64,000 nucleotides of DNA from Margaritispora aquatica. Lineage: Eukaryota; Ascomycota; Leotiomycetes; Helotiales; Discinellaceae. The notes under the pieces were generated by a model. The model did no database searches. It was not told the origin of the DNA and saw only the letters and a list, made by a program, of their open reading frames with translations. Below are positions 34,026-46,901 of this stretch, one piece after another. The position numbers and the translations under genes are program-made. Where the stretch lies: contig VJWN01000004.1 of the NCBI GenBank assembly GCA_007644065.1, positions 1,488,001-1,552,000 of the forward strand. Direction: 5' to 3'. Numbering within the stretch: the stretch's first letter is position 1; the number at the start of each line of letters is the position of its first letter.

Positions 34026-35673
34026 TCAATACCTATAAACAGGAGCCTTCGCCCCAGTAGCAACACCATACGAAGGATTAGAGGTCGCCGGTGTCCTATC
34101 GTCGTCATCGTCGTCGTCGTCATATGGTGCATGAGGTACCGCTGCGTGCATCGTCAAATTTCCAACAGCACTGTCCTGTCGCCCAACATAGCTTTGCGTC
34201 TCCTTGAAACCTGGATGGTAGGGCTCAATCCCCAACCGATCGTTGAATTGTCCAGTCATCCTCGCAGGCTCATCTGTCGGAAATGGCGGCGTGGGTGTCT
34301 TCTTCTTGCTGGATGCTGGATCGGAGAAAGGATTCTCGTCATCAGAGCCAGTTGGTGCATAGTCTCCTGGAGGTGGGATAGGTGGCACGACTTTTCGCAT
34401 CGGTTTCGGCTGCTGTAGGAGAGGTGGTGGACCGGCAGGCGCGGCACTAAAAGGTTGTGTAGGCATGCGTCCTGGAGGAGGTCCAGGTGGTGCTGCAAAG
34501 TCTGTTCGTTCCGGAGGTGTGTTGCCAGCACTTGCCGTGCCCAATCCAAGAGCCTTCCTCGCGTTTAGAATTGCTCGCTGGTGTTGGTTCATGGCTTTGG
34601 TTAATTGCTCATTTGTTTCAATCAAGGTCTCCATAGTATCATTATCTGGAGCTGGGTTTTCGGAAATCATGTAGGCTTGTATACTCCTGCTTGCGCTCTG
34701 GCAACGATCTGCGAACTCGCGAACAAGTTCATTGGAGATGACTTCGGAAGGAGGTGTGCTTTGTACAACCTGTGAAAGGAGACTGGCAGACGTTCGCGCC
34801 TCTTCGATTCGAGAGGAGAGCTCATGAGGCGGAGGTAAGCGACGCGAATGGTGGTTGCGAGAGAAGTAGTTCTGTCCTGCTGTTGGATCGAAAGGAGGGG
34901 CGTTCATCGATCGCGGTCCAGGAGCTCCAGGTCCCTAGAAATGTCAGTCCAAGGCCAGAATGTGGTACAAAGGCAACCATACTCCATAGTTCTTTGCCAT
35001 CTTCTCATGTTCCTTCTTCCACATCTCGTTCAACAATGCCAATCCCTCATCGGTTGCTTTGTCTCTTTGAAAATTGTCCAACGTCTCCATTAAGATCTGC
35101 TTCACGCTAGGATCCCGCCCTGCTCTCAACAACTCCTTCACAACAGTGACAAATTTGACATCGATGTTTCTCGTAAACGTCTTGCCCGGGTTGTCGGACA
35201 AAATCCTAATGAGCATAATAGCATTGTACTGAACGTATGGTTTTGTGAAGTTGTCTTTGGAGAGGAATTTGCGAATAAGGTAGGATGCCTCTTTGGCAGC
35301 GGATGGGGAGGATTCGCATGATTCAACTATGGTAGGAAGATATAGCACTTCCTCGCCCTGGTCCTGTAAGCTTTGGCAGATCTGTCTGGGGAAATATACA
35401 TACGGATCCGTTTGGTCCTCCACTTTCGCAGAATAATCGCTAGCAATGATCAGCAACATGGAGGGGTAGTCGCTGGGAGCAGACATACCACGTTCCTCGT
35501 CGCATTAGCCTCTGGAGTGTCAAGCTGTGTCTCTGGCGACACATCCTCTGCAGTTGTATTCGCTGTTCATCCATCAGTCCTCTGTCTCTTCTCCCACTGA
35601 GATTGTACTTACGTTTGCGCTTTAGGGACCCTAACATCCGGTTCATGTTCATGCTATTCTTCATGGCCTTCAT
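34026..35673 (-). CDS. Lsb5-like protein with VHS and GAT-like domains
   Basis: Four exons on the minus strand: 35613-35673, 35489-35562, 34983-35417 and 34026-34934; 492 aa. Introns are 50, 71 and 48 nt; the 71-nt one was placed by frame and is the least certain. Residues about 45-190 form a VHS/ENTH-like helical domain: 'GEEVLYLPTIVESCESSPSA', 'YVQYNAIMLIRILSDNPGKT' and 'DEGLALLNEMWKKE'. A GAT-like three-helix region follows ('EARTSASLLSQVVQSTPP' to 'QHQRAILNARKALGLG'). The Pro-rich C-terminus ('PPGPPPGRMP', 'VVPPIPPPGDYAP') fits SH3-domain binding, and an eight-Asp run is near the end. In yeast, Lsb5 binds the WASP homologue Las17 and acts in endocytosis and actin control; the same role is likely here. 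Confidence 0.85.
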
Positions 35674-36678
35674 ATTTGCGGTTCGCGGATTTTATCCAAG
35701 TGACAGAAGCTAAAAGCTAGAGAAGAACGATCTTTCGAATTTGCCGCTTGTTGTTTACTCGTAGAAATTCTGGTCTGCGGCACAGCAGAAACAATGGTTG
35801 CCTCTGAGTTACGCTGATGTCGCGTCGGCGGCCGAATTTCCAGGGTTCAGCGACTATTTAAGTTGGGATGACCTGGAGAGAACAGATCAAAGTATCCAAA
35901 AATATATCTTCTCTTTCACGAACCGTGCGATACGTTTAGAAGTCTATTTGTATCGACATATTCAGTTGACTTCCGCCTGACAGAAGTATATGAAGCTATT
36001 ATTGCCACAGGCACTATTCCGAATGTCTTCGTCGTCGTCATGCCCCGCGATTTTTATCTTCTTGGCTTATTCGTTGCACAGCCTCATCGAGGACGACCCA
36101 TTCTCCTATCATTTTTCAACAAGTACTTCTTGGGCTCGCGGTTTGTTTGGTTATGTTCTATCGCCAAGTTTGGTGTGGGTGGATGAAACGCGTGTCAAGA
36201 TGTCAAACGGATCAGACGACAGGACGTGGAATTGAGTATATCTACGCAACTTCGAAGGGCTCATGTTGGGGGGATGATTTGGGTGACGAGGACTTCTTTG
36301 TTGTCTAAAGGCTAAGCTCTCGTTTGCGGTTATGCTGTGGGGAGAATCAGGCAATTGTCTCACCGTCAAAGTCAGTTCTGTTCATGGACCACGACAAGTG
36401 TTCATGATGCCATGTCCAAATTTCACAATTGCATCCCAGGTTCAGCTTTTTAGTAATTGCTGCAAACCGAAAACTTCGTCGAGATATGATATCCTAGAAA
36501 GTGTGAACTAGGCGATGATTCGAGACCATGGTCTTAAGTCTTAGGTCTCTGCGTTGTCACTCCTAAAGCAAATTTCTTTTCCATGAGCCGGAATTGAGTC
36601 ACGATTACGCTTATATCGGATACAAGACGAAGGACCCGTTGAGGTTAAAAGGGCGTTTCCTTTCAGTATGCAAAGTAC
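35674..36678. promoter_or_regulatory. 5' region of the Lsb5-like gene
   Basis: About 1 kb between two minus-strand genes; no gene recognised. Confidence 0.5.
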
Positions 36679-37518
36679 TCATAGGTCTAATCCAGAGAGC
36701 TGAGTTGCCATCCTCCTGTCAACCTCATGCACGTCTTCCCTCCCTGAGATGATATCCCCCATCTCTTTCTCAAACCCCATAATAACTCCTTTCCTAAACC
36801 TAGTCATCTTACCCCAACTCTGCATGCCATCGACTACATCGACCTCAAAACTTGCCCCCAAATGCTCCACCAGAGTCTGGCCAGCAAACCCCACGAAACC
36901 CCCTACCTCTCTAACTCTGAAATCCATATCCTTTCCCACCGCAACCCTCACTTGCTCCAAGCCCGGAAGCATAGCTTTCAAATGTGGTTCTTTTAACCTC
37001 CATAGCCGAGCCGTACTTTGCTCATGGACTCCAATCCAAAGCTGAACCAGATTCTGCGACTCTGCCAGCAGCTTAAAGCCTCGAGAGACTTCCGAGTCGG
37101 AGGAGCTGACGTAGCTTGGAAAGTCGAGCTTTACGCGCATCACGTGACGTCTTTCTAGCGCTCCCATGTTGGTGAGACGTGTGGCCATTTGGCGCGCTGA
37201 TACGAATTTGAGAGTGACGTGGGAGTAGAAGAAGGTAGCTGCTTCTCCTTGTAAGGCGTGGCAGGTTTCTGATAGCCGTTGAAGAGCGCGAGCGTGGGGA
37301 CGAGGAAGTGTTGATAATCCCGGATAATCATAGGGTGAGATTGGATTGGCTGGGAATAGAAGAGAGTAGAGGACCAGGCGCAGTTCGTAAGGGAGCGAGA
37401 GGATCATGTTAGAGCTAGGCGCCGACATTGTAATTGTGGTGGAAAGAACCCGTGGGGTAGGAGGTGACGGTGTGAATGGGACTTTGAGGTTCGCTGGGAT
37501 ATTCGACAAGACATGCAT
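36679..37518 (-). CDS. 2EXR-like (F-box-like) protein, paralogue 2
   Basis: Single exon, 279 aa from the ATG at 37518; the Met at 37428 ('MSAPSSNMILSLPYELRL') better matches the short N-termini of the paralogues and may be the true start. Core blocks: 'LSLPYELRLVLYSLLFP', 'LSETCHALQGEAATFFYSH', 'LERRHVMRVKLDFPSY', 'FKLLAESQNLVQLWIGV', 'GKDMDFRVREVG' and a C-terminal 'MGFEKEMGDIISGRE'. The last motif recurs in the copies at 46902 and 50874. Function unknown. It lies head to head, 310 bp away, with the Shb17-like gene. Confidence 0.7.
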   Translation of the reverse strand: MHVLSNIPANLKVPFTPSPPTPRVLSTTITMSAPSSNMILSLPYELRLVLYSLLFPANPISPYDYPGLSTLPRPHARALQRLSETCHALQGEAATFFYSHVTLKFVSARQMATRLTNMGALERRHVMRVKLDFPSYVSSSDSEVSRGFKLLAESQNLVQLWIGVHEQSTARLWRLKEPHLKAMLPGLEQVRVAVGKDMDFRVREVGGFVGFAGQTLVEHLGASFEVDVVDGMQSWGKMTRFRKGVIMGFEKEMGDIISGREDVHEVDRRMATQLSGLDL

Positions 37519-37828
37519 GCTGAGTCAGCGAAGACAACATGCTGCCGCTTGGTAGGCAGAGAAAGGGATTTTTAGACTATTCCTGGGATTCCTTGCCCTT
37601 CAGGTAATAAGTCTTTTGATAGGGGTATATTCTTATGCTTTTTTTTTCTCGGCAAGTGAACTTCTAGTTTATTGTGTGAGTAGGGGATGGAGATTCGGAT
37701 TTCAAAATAAGCGAACACATGTCGTGCATGTCTCCTCACTTCATCCAACGTCAACCATCAGCTCCAAATATCAATCAACTCAGCAACACCAAGTCGAACA
37801 AGAAGCAAGGGAGCCACATCCCATCAAA

Positions 37829-38719
37829 ATGGCAGACGCGGAAGCAAAAACACCTCGAGTAATTTTGGCTCGCCACGGTAAGAACGTTATCTCTCTCGAT
37901 GCTTTTCATCAAAAGCATGCATGGCCTCAACAATTCATTATTCTCCCATTTCGTTTGACTCAAAACACCAACTAACCACCTCATCTCTCTAGGCGAAACC
38001 GAATGGGCCAAATCCGGCCGTTTCACTGGCACGACCGAGATCCCACTCACAGCCCATGGACAGGCGCAAATCGCCTCCACGGCACGCATTCTCGTCGGGT
38101 CCGGTAAGCTCATCGATACGGCAAAGCTCATCCACGTCTTCGTTAGTCCTCGTGTCCGGGCACAGGAGACGTACGAATTGCTATTTGATGAGAATGCGAG
38201 AGGAGCGATGAAGGAGGAGGGAAAAGTGAAAACGACGGAGAAGCTGGCCGAGTGGGGATATGGACTTTATGAAGGTTTGAAGGATCATGAAATTAGGAAG
38301 GCGAGGAAGGAGAGGGGTCTGGATGGGGAATGTGAGTGGGATATTTGGAGAGATGGGTGTGAAGGCGGAGAGTGAGTGTGCTATTTCCTTATTATCCTAA
38401 TGATCAATTTCTGAAGAGAACATACCATTAACAGGAGAACAGGTCAGCTCAAGAAGTGACAATTCGACTTGACAGTCTAATTGATGAGATCCATGCTCTT
38501 CAAGCCCCGAACATGCACGGCGAAGCACCAGCTGACATCGTGCTCGTCGCACATGGCCATCTCCTTCGTGCTTTCATCAAGCGTTGGCTCAAGTATCCGA
38601 TGGAGTTTCCACTGTCGCTAATGCTTGAGCCTGGTGGTGTGGGTATACTCAGCTACCAGGACAATGATATTGGAAAGCCTGCGTTGATTGTTGGGATGGG
38701 ATTTCCGGTGGTAAAATAA
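37829..38719 (+). CDS. SHB17: histidine phosphatase, sedoheptulose-1,7-bisphosphatase (Shb17) type
   Basis: Three exons: 37829-37877, 37993-38371 and 38443-38719; introns 115 and 71 nt; 234 aa. The phosphohistidine motif 'LARHGETEWAKSGRFTGTTE' is split by intron 1. Then come 'IPLTAHGQAQI', 'VSPRVRAQETYELL', 'LAEWGYGLYEGL' and 'ECEWDIWRDGCEGGES', and the second catalytic His is in 'DIVLVAHGHLLRAFIKRWLK'. This block order matches yeast Shb17, which hydrolyses sedoheptulose 1,7-bisphosphate and feeds the non-oxidative pentose phosphate pathway. A generic phosphoglycerate-mutase-like phosphatase is the alternative, but 'W.IWRDGCE.GE' favours Shb17. Confidence 0.88.
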
Positions 38720-39125
38720 CCACTAGAGACACCCAAGCTGATCTTAACTGATCCAGCTCAGTGTGTTACTTAAGCTTCAGGCACAGAAGTTCCAGCTAAG
38801 TATGCTGAACTATACAGACATATGATAGTGAACAAGCAATGTCGTTTCCGAAAGATCAAATCCGATCTTTTTGCTCCTATTCATGTGTGAGTGAGTAGGT
38901 CGAAGAAGCTTGAATACCTTGACTTAAAAAAGGTCTTATCGTCCTTACACAAAGGTTGGCTTAATCCACAACTCTCGCTGATGATGGCAACTCAAACAAT
39001 CTATCATCTGTTTACTCAATTATATGTCTTTCCGTTTAGTCTACAAACTCTTGTTATCAAACTTTTCAGTCCAGTCTAACGTTCTACCAGCTCCAAATCC
39101 CACATGAATACCTTGCGTATCGGGT
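38720..39125. other. convergent 3' spacer
   Basis: About 0.4 kb between the convergent Shb17-like gene and the GH71-S8 gene; nothing recognised. Confidence 0.5.
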
Positions 39126-42100
39126 TTAAGGAGGAGGTGGTGCGCCATTGAAAATTGCTGGATATCCAGGTGCTCGCGCATATGCGTATGCCATGATATG
39201 AGCCCTTAGATCCGCTACAGTAGAGAATCTCGATACATTATCAGTTAGGCCAATGAAGTAAGCTGCAAGACCTGCAGTCTTTGCAGTAGCTGTCAATAAC
39301 ACATTAGCCTTCACGAAACCATGAAATGGAGAACGGTATAACTTACAGCCAGATGTACCGTAGGCCTTGGCGAATCGCTGCACTCCGGACGACCAGAAGG
39401 GTGTATACCACCGGAAGCCTGGTGCCCACAGATCGAGCCAGAAGGCAAAATTGCTCCATGTGCTAAGTGTACCATCAAACTCGACAGATCCGAGAACAAG
39501 CATGTCCTTCACTGTTACCGGAGAATTCGGGTTTGCAAGTCTTGCAGGAAGCGTGTTGATGACCTACGTAGTGTGATGTTAGTCATGCTCGTGACTCTCT
39601 TGAATCGAATGAGCGATAGAATTACTTACCACACCATCATTTCCCGCCGCAGATATGGGGAATACACCTATTTGTGCTAACTGATTGAGCAGCTTCGCAA
39701 TAGCCCGCTCATAGGCAGCAGGAGCAACAACAGGGGCAGTTGCAGTAAAGCCAAAGGACATACTCAGGACGGCAAGAGGTGCAATGTCCAATGCCAACTG
39801 TCCTGAAAAGATCAAATCATGGAAATCCTTGTAAACATAATCGAGAGCGTCAACTAGCCATCCGCGATCAGTTTCATGTTGAAAACTGATCGGACGAGGG
39901 ATGATCCTCTTTGCAACTCCCAGATCTGCGCCTGCAATCAAAGCTAGCATTGCATTTCCATGACTTTCGGTAGCGCTACCTGGATTGTATGAAGGTACGT
40001 AGCCTGGCGCTCCGAAAAGCTTAGGTACGACCCCGCTGAAAGCACTGAACTCCTATTCATTGAGAATCAGTTTTGTTTTCTTATGACTAGAGATTAAACT
40101 AACTGGTAGACTCATGTCAAAGATATGAGGGTCGATACAGTAGACATATACATTCTTGCCTGCGCTTTTGTCGTAGGCATATGTGCCTGAATAAGACTCA
40201 GGAATAGTCGTGCTACTCCCTGGGTTATTTGAGATGAAGTAGAGATCAGGAAGGGCATTATTTTGGGTTGTGATGCCTTCGTTCCTTTTTTGTTCTCTAG
40301 CACTTTCATCTTGTTTCTTGGTTATTACAGATGTGTTGGAAGCATCAATTATTTCGTCAAGTCCGTGGTCATGCCTGGAGTGGTCGCGCTTATTTGGGGG
40401 GATGAAGAAGGACGGATCTTCACAGTTCTTCAAACACCTAGGGTCGACCCCTAGTGTCTATTTTTATTGTCAGTTAGAAGATAGAGACTCTATGGGGAAA
40501 AGGATATGTAGGTGACATGGAAGAAAGCCTCTTACCTGCTTGCGCTGGGAGATCTTGATTTGTTCAACAGGAGTTAGATTGGCTTCCCAATATAGCATAC
40601 CCCAACCATTTAATGATATATGTTTTACCTGATTGGCTGTTGGAAAACTATCGAGCAGTGCTTGAATCTCGTTAATATCCAAACCATCTACCGGCCAGAT
40701 GAGAAATGGGTGAGGCGCTTTCTCTTTTTCGGTGCAGGTTGTTACCCGGTCGTCAACCATGTCCGAAGTTGTCAGAGTATCAAGAGTTTCGATTGCCATA
40801 ACACCGATGATTGTATCATTGTCATCTATTACCTCGTTCGAGGCAGACTTGTCTTTGAAAGTGATGCACGACACTGGAAAACCAACAAGCGCACTCTCCA
40901 TAGCACTTTCAGATGCCAAATTCGATATGACATCTCTGTAAGGACTGCCGCCAGTGTAGCGATCTGAGAAACTCACGTAACCTCTTCCTCCATCTGGTCT
41001 GTAGGAGTATGTGGCGTGAATAGAATTCAATTTGTAATTCAACTGAGCACGCTTGGATAAGTCGTCGGTTTCCGCCTCACTATCTTGAATAGATGATCCA
41101 TTTGCATGTGCAGGATGGATTCGAGATGCACGGTAAGCATGACTTGTCCCCGTGTTTAAGAAATGCAGGCTGTGATCTGCCCCATTGTAGGATCCATTCC
41201 CGACTGCTGTCCATGAGTGTAGTGGGGCATTTTCGGCCAACATGCAATGAGTGGTAGTGCAATTGTCTGTGGCTTCCCAGTCTGGATGAGTAACAAAATG
41301 GTAATTGAGATTCGAAATGTCTCGTTTTGCGTTCTCAAGCACATAGGTGTTTGCTAGTAAGGAGACCATTAGAAACTCGACTGCTTCGCCTACACATCCA
41401 AGTGATGCGCCTTTACTTCCAGGTGTGACTGTTTGAAGATGTCAGTCAAATACAAGAATTGGAAACTCCGTAGGCCGAAGTTTAGAGATCATGATCCATT
41501 TTTCATACGATCTACCGCAAAGCAAAATTTGAATGTGATAGAAAAAGTCGAAATAAGAAGATCAGGCGACTTCGATTAGGAGATTGCCGATCGATGAAGA
41601 AAACCTACCAATATCACATGTGCCATTGGGAATTTGTCCCGCTTCTAGCAATATCGAATCCACACTCAGGTCTGCATACTCATCCGAGATATAGCTGAAG
41701 AAATCTCCAGCACTGTAAGTAATATTGGGATCTTCAATATAGGATTCTAATGTGGGAAGAGTGGGTATCACCACCAAATCGTCTGGGTCAATGGTGACTG
41801 TGGCAAGGCATGCATTTGGCGAGGGGCAGTAGCCATGCGAGCACTAAGAAATGTCAGAGTGTGTATGAGAGAGATTGAGAACTAGAGCTTTCAACACGTT
41901 TTGTTTAAGCCTCCAGAAACAGCGCCTCTCACTCGACTCATGATACTTAGCCTCTAGGCGTGTAGCAAAGATCTGATAGAATACAAACTTACAGTGAAGT
42001 TACAAAGAGGACCATAGAGAGCGTCATCGTTTGGACCATCCATATCAGAGTAACCGATGATGGTAGGGTCGTAAGTTGGCGGCGTTGACTTGACACCCCT

Positions 42101-44483
42101 AGCTAGGCAGGTACATGGCTCTGGACAAAATCCATAACCGCAACTGAAACCACATAGTCCGCCAAAATTGCCTTCGCCAGAGCCTGAAACGCAGGCATAA
42201 TTGGACGAACAGCTTTCTGGACAGTGACCACGACTACATGTCCATGTACACAAATCATTATATCCCATGACGAACGGATTTGAGACAAAAGTTGCTTCAA
42301 TCTTGCCGAGCACAGGCGGAGTGGGTAAATTCAAATCACCAATCGATGTACAGTTACATGCGATGATGGGACAGTATCCATAAGTGCAGGACCAAGAACA
42401 CAACTCTGAGAATTGGGTCATTAATCCAGTGCCACTCCTGCATGCTGGAGGGTTGAAGGGTGACACGGTCGGAATGTAAAGGGTTGTTTCTTGGTACTGA
42501 CATACAGTATTCTCTGCAAGATCACAGAAGCCCTGAATCAAGAGTTAGTATGGTTTCGTTGCATTGTAAATGAACCTACATATGCACATGCGAATGCACA
42601 TAGACCTTGAAATTCGATCATTCCATTTTTCGAGTATCCTATGGTACTATTGGCTTTCGGAAGTACTGGAGGCGCACCCATAGCTTCGCATGAACACGCC
42701 TCGGCAGGACAATATCCAAGTTTGCATACAAATCGACAGATTGTATCGAATTCATTCGTTCCAAATCCTTTAATGCATTTCTGTTGCGATAGAGATAGCT
42801 TAGGACGAGTCAAAGCAATCGTCTCTCCGTTTGCAAACGCTGTAATAGCATTCCACTTTTACATAGTCAGCATTTTCTTACATTTTGGACAGATATTGCT
42901 GAATAAAGTGAAGCCTGCTTACATTTGTATAACCATTTGAACTAGAACAATCGGTGGTTACTTGAGATAATTGGCCGGGGCTTGGAGAGTTGTTTGGGTG
43001 GCTCACTGCTTGCGATAGCGGCGCAAATAGAGCCTCCTGCTGCTCCAGTTTCAAGGCACACTTCAACATAGCCAGTCAAGCCACTGAAGCTATAACTACC
43101 ATGATACATTCCTATTCCGCCGTCTGGAATGGATGTCCAATTCAGGCCTGTGGCTTTCGTCCCACCTATTTGCACAGAGAAGTATGAGAACTTTGCTAAC
43201 AATGCGGAGACATAAATTCTATCTTCCACGATGTCTTGTGGCTTGAATTCGAGCTGAAGCTGACTTGCTGTATTCCCTGAAGTATCATCGTCATCACAAG
43301 CTGAGACAGGAGTGAGGCGATGCCAGATATAGAGATGTTCCCGGTTGAATGTTCCGAATCCATTCTTGTAGGTATCAATCAGGAAGGGAAGCATCCATCC
43401 CCACGCATCATGTGGCATTTGATCAACGTACTGTAATGATCAGTTTGTATCTAAAAAAAAAAAAATTTGATGAGTCTTACGTTGAAGGGTGCTTTTCCAT
43501 GATTCTCATCGAAAAGGTCATACTGCGTTGAATCCTTTACAAAAGTCAATCTCTGGGCTCAAAAGTACCGCATCCAGTTGAAAATGAGACGGTGAAGCTA
43601 TAAGAACGACTCACAAGGGGTCCAATGTGATGACATTCTCCATAGTCATTCCAGCTAACGATCTCGACCCACTCTGGTTGGAAATTCCAGACTTCTTGCC
43701 AACGATCAAACCATAAACTATCCCCAGGCCAGAGCCAGTTTTTATCGTAGCCCGGTAGGTTGGTATAAAACCACGGGGAAACTGCCATCATATAAGGCAG
43801 TCCATTTAGAGACACATTGTATGCCGCATCAGTGTAGGTGCTCATCGGCCAGTCGCCCCATCGCCAGGCAGCCCAACCTGTTTCGTAATTAATCAAGAAA
43901 TTCTGGATTCGTAAACAGTTACTTACTGAACAATCCATCCGCGACACCTTTTGCTAAAGCTGGTCCTGCGCCTATGGATGACCAGTCTGGGACAAAAAAG
44001 CACCCAGTACTGGCTTTGATATCAAACCAGTCACCAGCAGAATCTGGTCCCTCAAAAGTTGATACAAACGGCTTCCCTTTGTATTGGTAATGGGCACCGT
44101 TTGAACCGTATTGTTGGATGAGAGAAGTAACATCAGCTTTGGGCCACGACCCATTACCTGCATAATCAAAGGAGAAAAACAATTGAAACCCAACAGTATT
44201 GGCAGCAGAGAAGGCTAAAGACACTTGAGCGTAGTTGTATTCCCACCCATACGCCATATTAAGCGCAAACGCATCAATATGGTAAGCTTGAGCTTGCTGC
44301 ATGTTGTTTTGCCATTGTTGTTGATTGAAGTATTGGGTATTTCCAACCTAAAGTTGGTCAGCAAATTTCCCAAAAGTTCCACATACAAAATTGTTCAATA
44401 TGTACCATGAAGTGAGAAAACACAGCAGCTGCCTGTACCTGTAAAGGCACAAGCGAGGCCGTAAGGAGAAGCCATAAATGCAT
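39126..44483 (-). CDS. GH71 alpha-1,3-glucanase fused to cysteine-rich modules and an S8 subtilisin domain
   Basis: Fourteen exons on the minus strand: 44406-44483, 43927-44347, 43615-43877, 43481-43522, 43007-43430, 42923-42960, 42580-42855, 41993-42532, 41609-41843, 40536-41428, 40104-40457, 39630-40052, 39347-39563 and 39126-39289. Every junction is in phase; 1455 aa. Signal peptide: 'MHLWLLLTASLVPLQVQA'. Residues about 19-420 are GH71: 'HFMVGNTQYFNQQQW', 'YHIDAFALNMAYGWEYNYAQ', 'QLFFSFDYAGNGSW', 'FSWAAWRWGDWP' and 'WVEIVSWNDYGECHHIGP'. Residues about 445-715 hold repeated modules of the form 'LC.F.C.YGYCP...C.C'. A linker of about 400 residues leads to a subtilase with Asp near 1179 ('YVYCIDPHIF'), His near 1219 ('SHGNAMLALIAGADLGVAK'), oxyanion Asn near 1326 ('SAAGNDGV') and Ser near 1400 ('YGTSGSTAKTAGLAA'). 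It should be secreted, hydrolyse alpha-1,3-glucan and perhaps cleave protein. Two tandem genes are the alternative, but no stop or start separates them. Confidence 0.8.
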
Positions 44484-46901
44484 CGCGCCTAGGAACCGGA
44501 TTAATTGAAGATTCAGGATGAAACACTTCAGCGACTGAAAGACTGCTAGAAGACGTGAGAAAGCTAGAAGATGTGAGAAAGCTAAAAACAAATTTACTTA
44601 TACCTGGGTATAGCAATTCTTTTCGGATAATCTCTAATGGGCACTCATCCTTCCCTGGGACCCATGGACCGAGCCGTTCCCCAGCCAGAGGCACAGCATG
44701 CACGGGATAGAAGATGGGCCCTGCACCAAACGCGTAGGCCTCGTAGCTCATAGCGAATTAACATCCAGTCTAATGGATAATATAAAAGAAGATGCAAATA
44801 AGGGAGTACCCCTCTTCTGACAAGTCCTTTTCTAAAGGAATTTAACTATCAGTCTAACCAAACCAATCGCGAACATAGTATTGCCATGAGAATTGCTCTG
44901 CGTCTGATATATGTGATAAAGCAATCAGAAAGCCATTCTACTAACTTCAGTAGAAACTTTAGAATCAACTTCACCAGAGTACAAATTCCATCCCTGGGGC
45001 TCGGGATCTCATCCTAAAGGAGATAATCGCCGCCCGTGATACTCGAAAATCCTCTAGTCGCAAAACATACACTTTGCGTGAGAAGCTTGAAAGAGGCACA
45101 GTCTGCTCTAGCTAGCTAGGATAAAGGAAACTACTAAGGAATAGGCAGGTCACACACCAGTACAGGACCAGGTCGAAGAGTAAAACCAGGACCACACACA
45201 ATCACAATGCTTCGAACAAAGACGAAAAAGAAGAAACAAACATAAAGCTACCTAGAGATCGTAGCTTGATACTTGATGATTCATCTTAAGCAACTATAAA
45301 CTTTAAGCTTAAATTTTCAACCTCTTCCCCATCCAATTCACCACAAACTATCGTGGATTCCAGAGGAGATCATGATGTCGCGTTGGATATAAGGTTCATG
45401 AAGGAATGCGGCACAGGATACACCTTGTAATGCCAAGTTCCTTGGGACGAAAATACAGGGACCGAATCAAGATTCAACAAAATGAATTCTCCACAAAACG
45501 AAACGGAGCTGGGGAACAAGCATCAATCAACGCCTCGGTGAGAACCACGTGATAATACCGTCAGCAGGGTTAGCAAGCTCAACTATCAACCGATCATTCC
45601 TGGGCTGCAGGCACCGCATAGAGATTACTTTTCATCCAGATAACTGCTTGGACATGTTAAAAGCAAAAAACGTATGGCTGGTTTTATTACTAGATATAGT
45701 CGATTGCATATGGCACAATTGTGAGGATCATGATCACATAGTAGTAATCTTACCATTTGTAGGGTAGCTAATAGAAGCGCTTTGTAGGGATCATAAATGC
45801 ACAAGGACAGAAAGAAGGTAATATCCTAATTATAGAATTCAGCCTAATATGCTTCTGTTATATTTAACTATAACGATGTGTTAAATCTGTTAGTTTTCGG
45901 CGATCTCGCTTCGCGATGTAAGACTTACCACCCTCAATGATAGCTGTGCCTAAAATAATAGACTTTTCTCTTCAATCTTCTTAAAAGGAAGTTAATATCA
46001 TGTCAAGGTGCCGAAGAAAGAGTTCTTCCATTATCTGAGGCCGAATCACTCAAAAAAAATTTACCAAAACTGGCGTTGTAATATACATCCGGAGAGAAGC
46101 AATTGTTAGACCGAGTAAAAAGTCTAGACGTACACTGTCAACACCCTTTGTGGTCAACTCTTAAGCAAAGGACTCCCATCCATCAGGGATAATAATAAGG
46201 GCTAAAATTGATCACATTGTGTTGGTCCGTTGTGTGATCACGATCACCTCTCTTGTACTTCGCATCAACATTGATCCCTTACTTAATTAAAGCAGAAAGA
46301 GTAAGGAAAAAGAGTAAGGAGAAATTATCGTCTCAAATACTATTGTACTTAGATTTTATGAGTGAAATTTAAGATAGAATAGAATTCGCTACTACTATCA
46401 GGACCACCAGTGCCAAACAATCCGGCCGGCACTTCTCTACTTCAGATCTTAAAGCCTCGCAATAACTAGAGCCAGCATAAATGATGATACTCTCTGTATA
46501 AGAACCCGCGAACTTCTTTAACTTACTCACCAAAGCTTTCGCGGTCTTTGAAAAGAAGAATAGCACGTAGTGTGTCTATTCTGGAGGTTTGGAGACAGCG
46601 TCGGATGCTGCTGTGACAGTTTCGAATGAAATATGAGAAAAGAAACAACAAGACCCTTATCTCATCAACGATAGAACACAGTATCAGATCTAAGATATCA
46701 GATGGTATAATCATGTTCAAGCTTTTTTTTTTACAATTTCTTTGCTTCTGTAGGTCAAATGTTTCTAGGCGCGATACACTTTGTATCCGACACCGCAGCA
46801 TATTAATCAATCTTGCGTCAAACAGTCTTATCTCCACTCCCTAATGCCATACTACCTCCACTAACGATATTATCTTCTGCCTTGAACTCATAAACATTTG
46901 G
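44484..46901. other. AT-rich, gene-poor interval
   Basis: About 2.4 kb with only short fragments of frame on both strands (for example minus-strand frames at 46369-46566 and 46523-46837). None is recognisable. The 5' region of the GH71-S8 gene is at its left end. Confidence 0.4.

Noticed and set aside
33864..34418. Plus-strand frame of 184 codons
   Set aside because: It lies antisense over the Lsb5-like gene's last exon and has no domain; an antisense shadow.
41429..41608. Possible boundary between two separate genes (GH71 and subtilisin)
   Set aside because: The interval has canonical splice sites in matching phase and no room for a stop, terminator, promoter and new signal peptide. The single-gene model is preferred, although transcripts could still overturn it.
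44395..44751. Minus-strand frame starting at an ATG at 44751, upstream of the GH71 gene
   Set aside because: It is not in frame with the GH71 domain, has no signal peptide and no recognisable domain. The ATG at 44483 gives a proper signal peptide that joins GH71, so this is leader or spacer sequence.
46369..46837. Two adjacent minus-strand frames that might be a frameshifted gene
   Set aside because: Joining them gives no recognisable domain, and the AT-rich setting makes chance frames likely; kept only as part of the gene-poor island.
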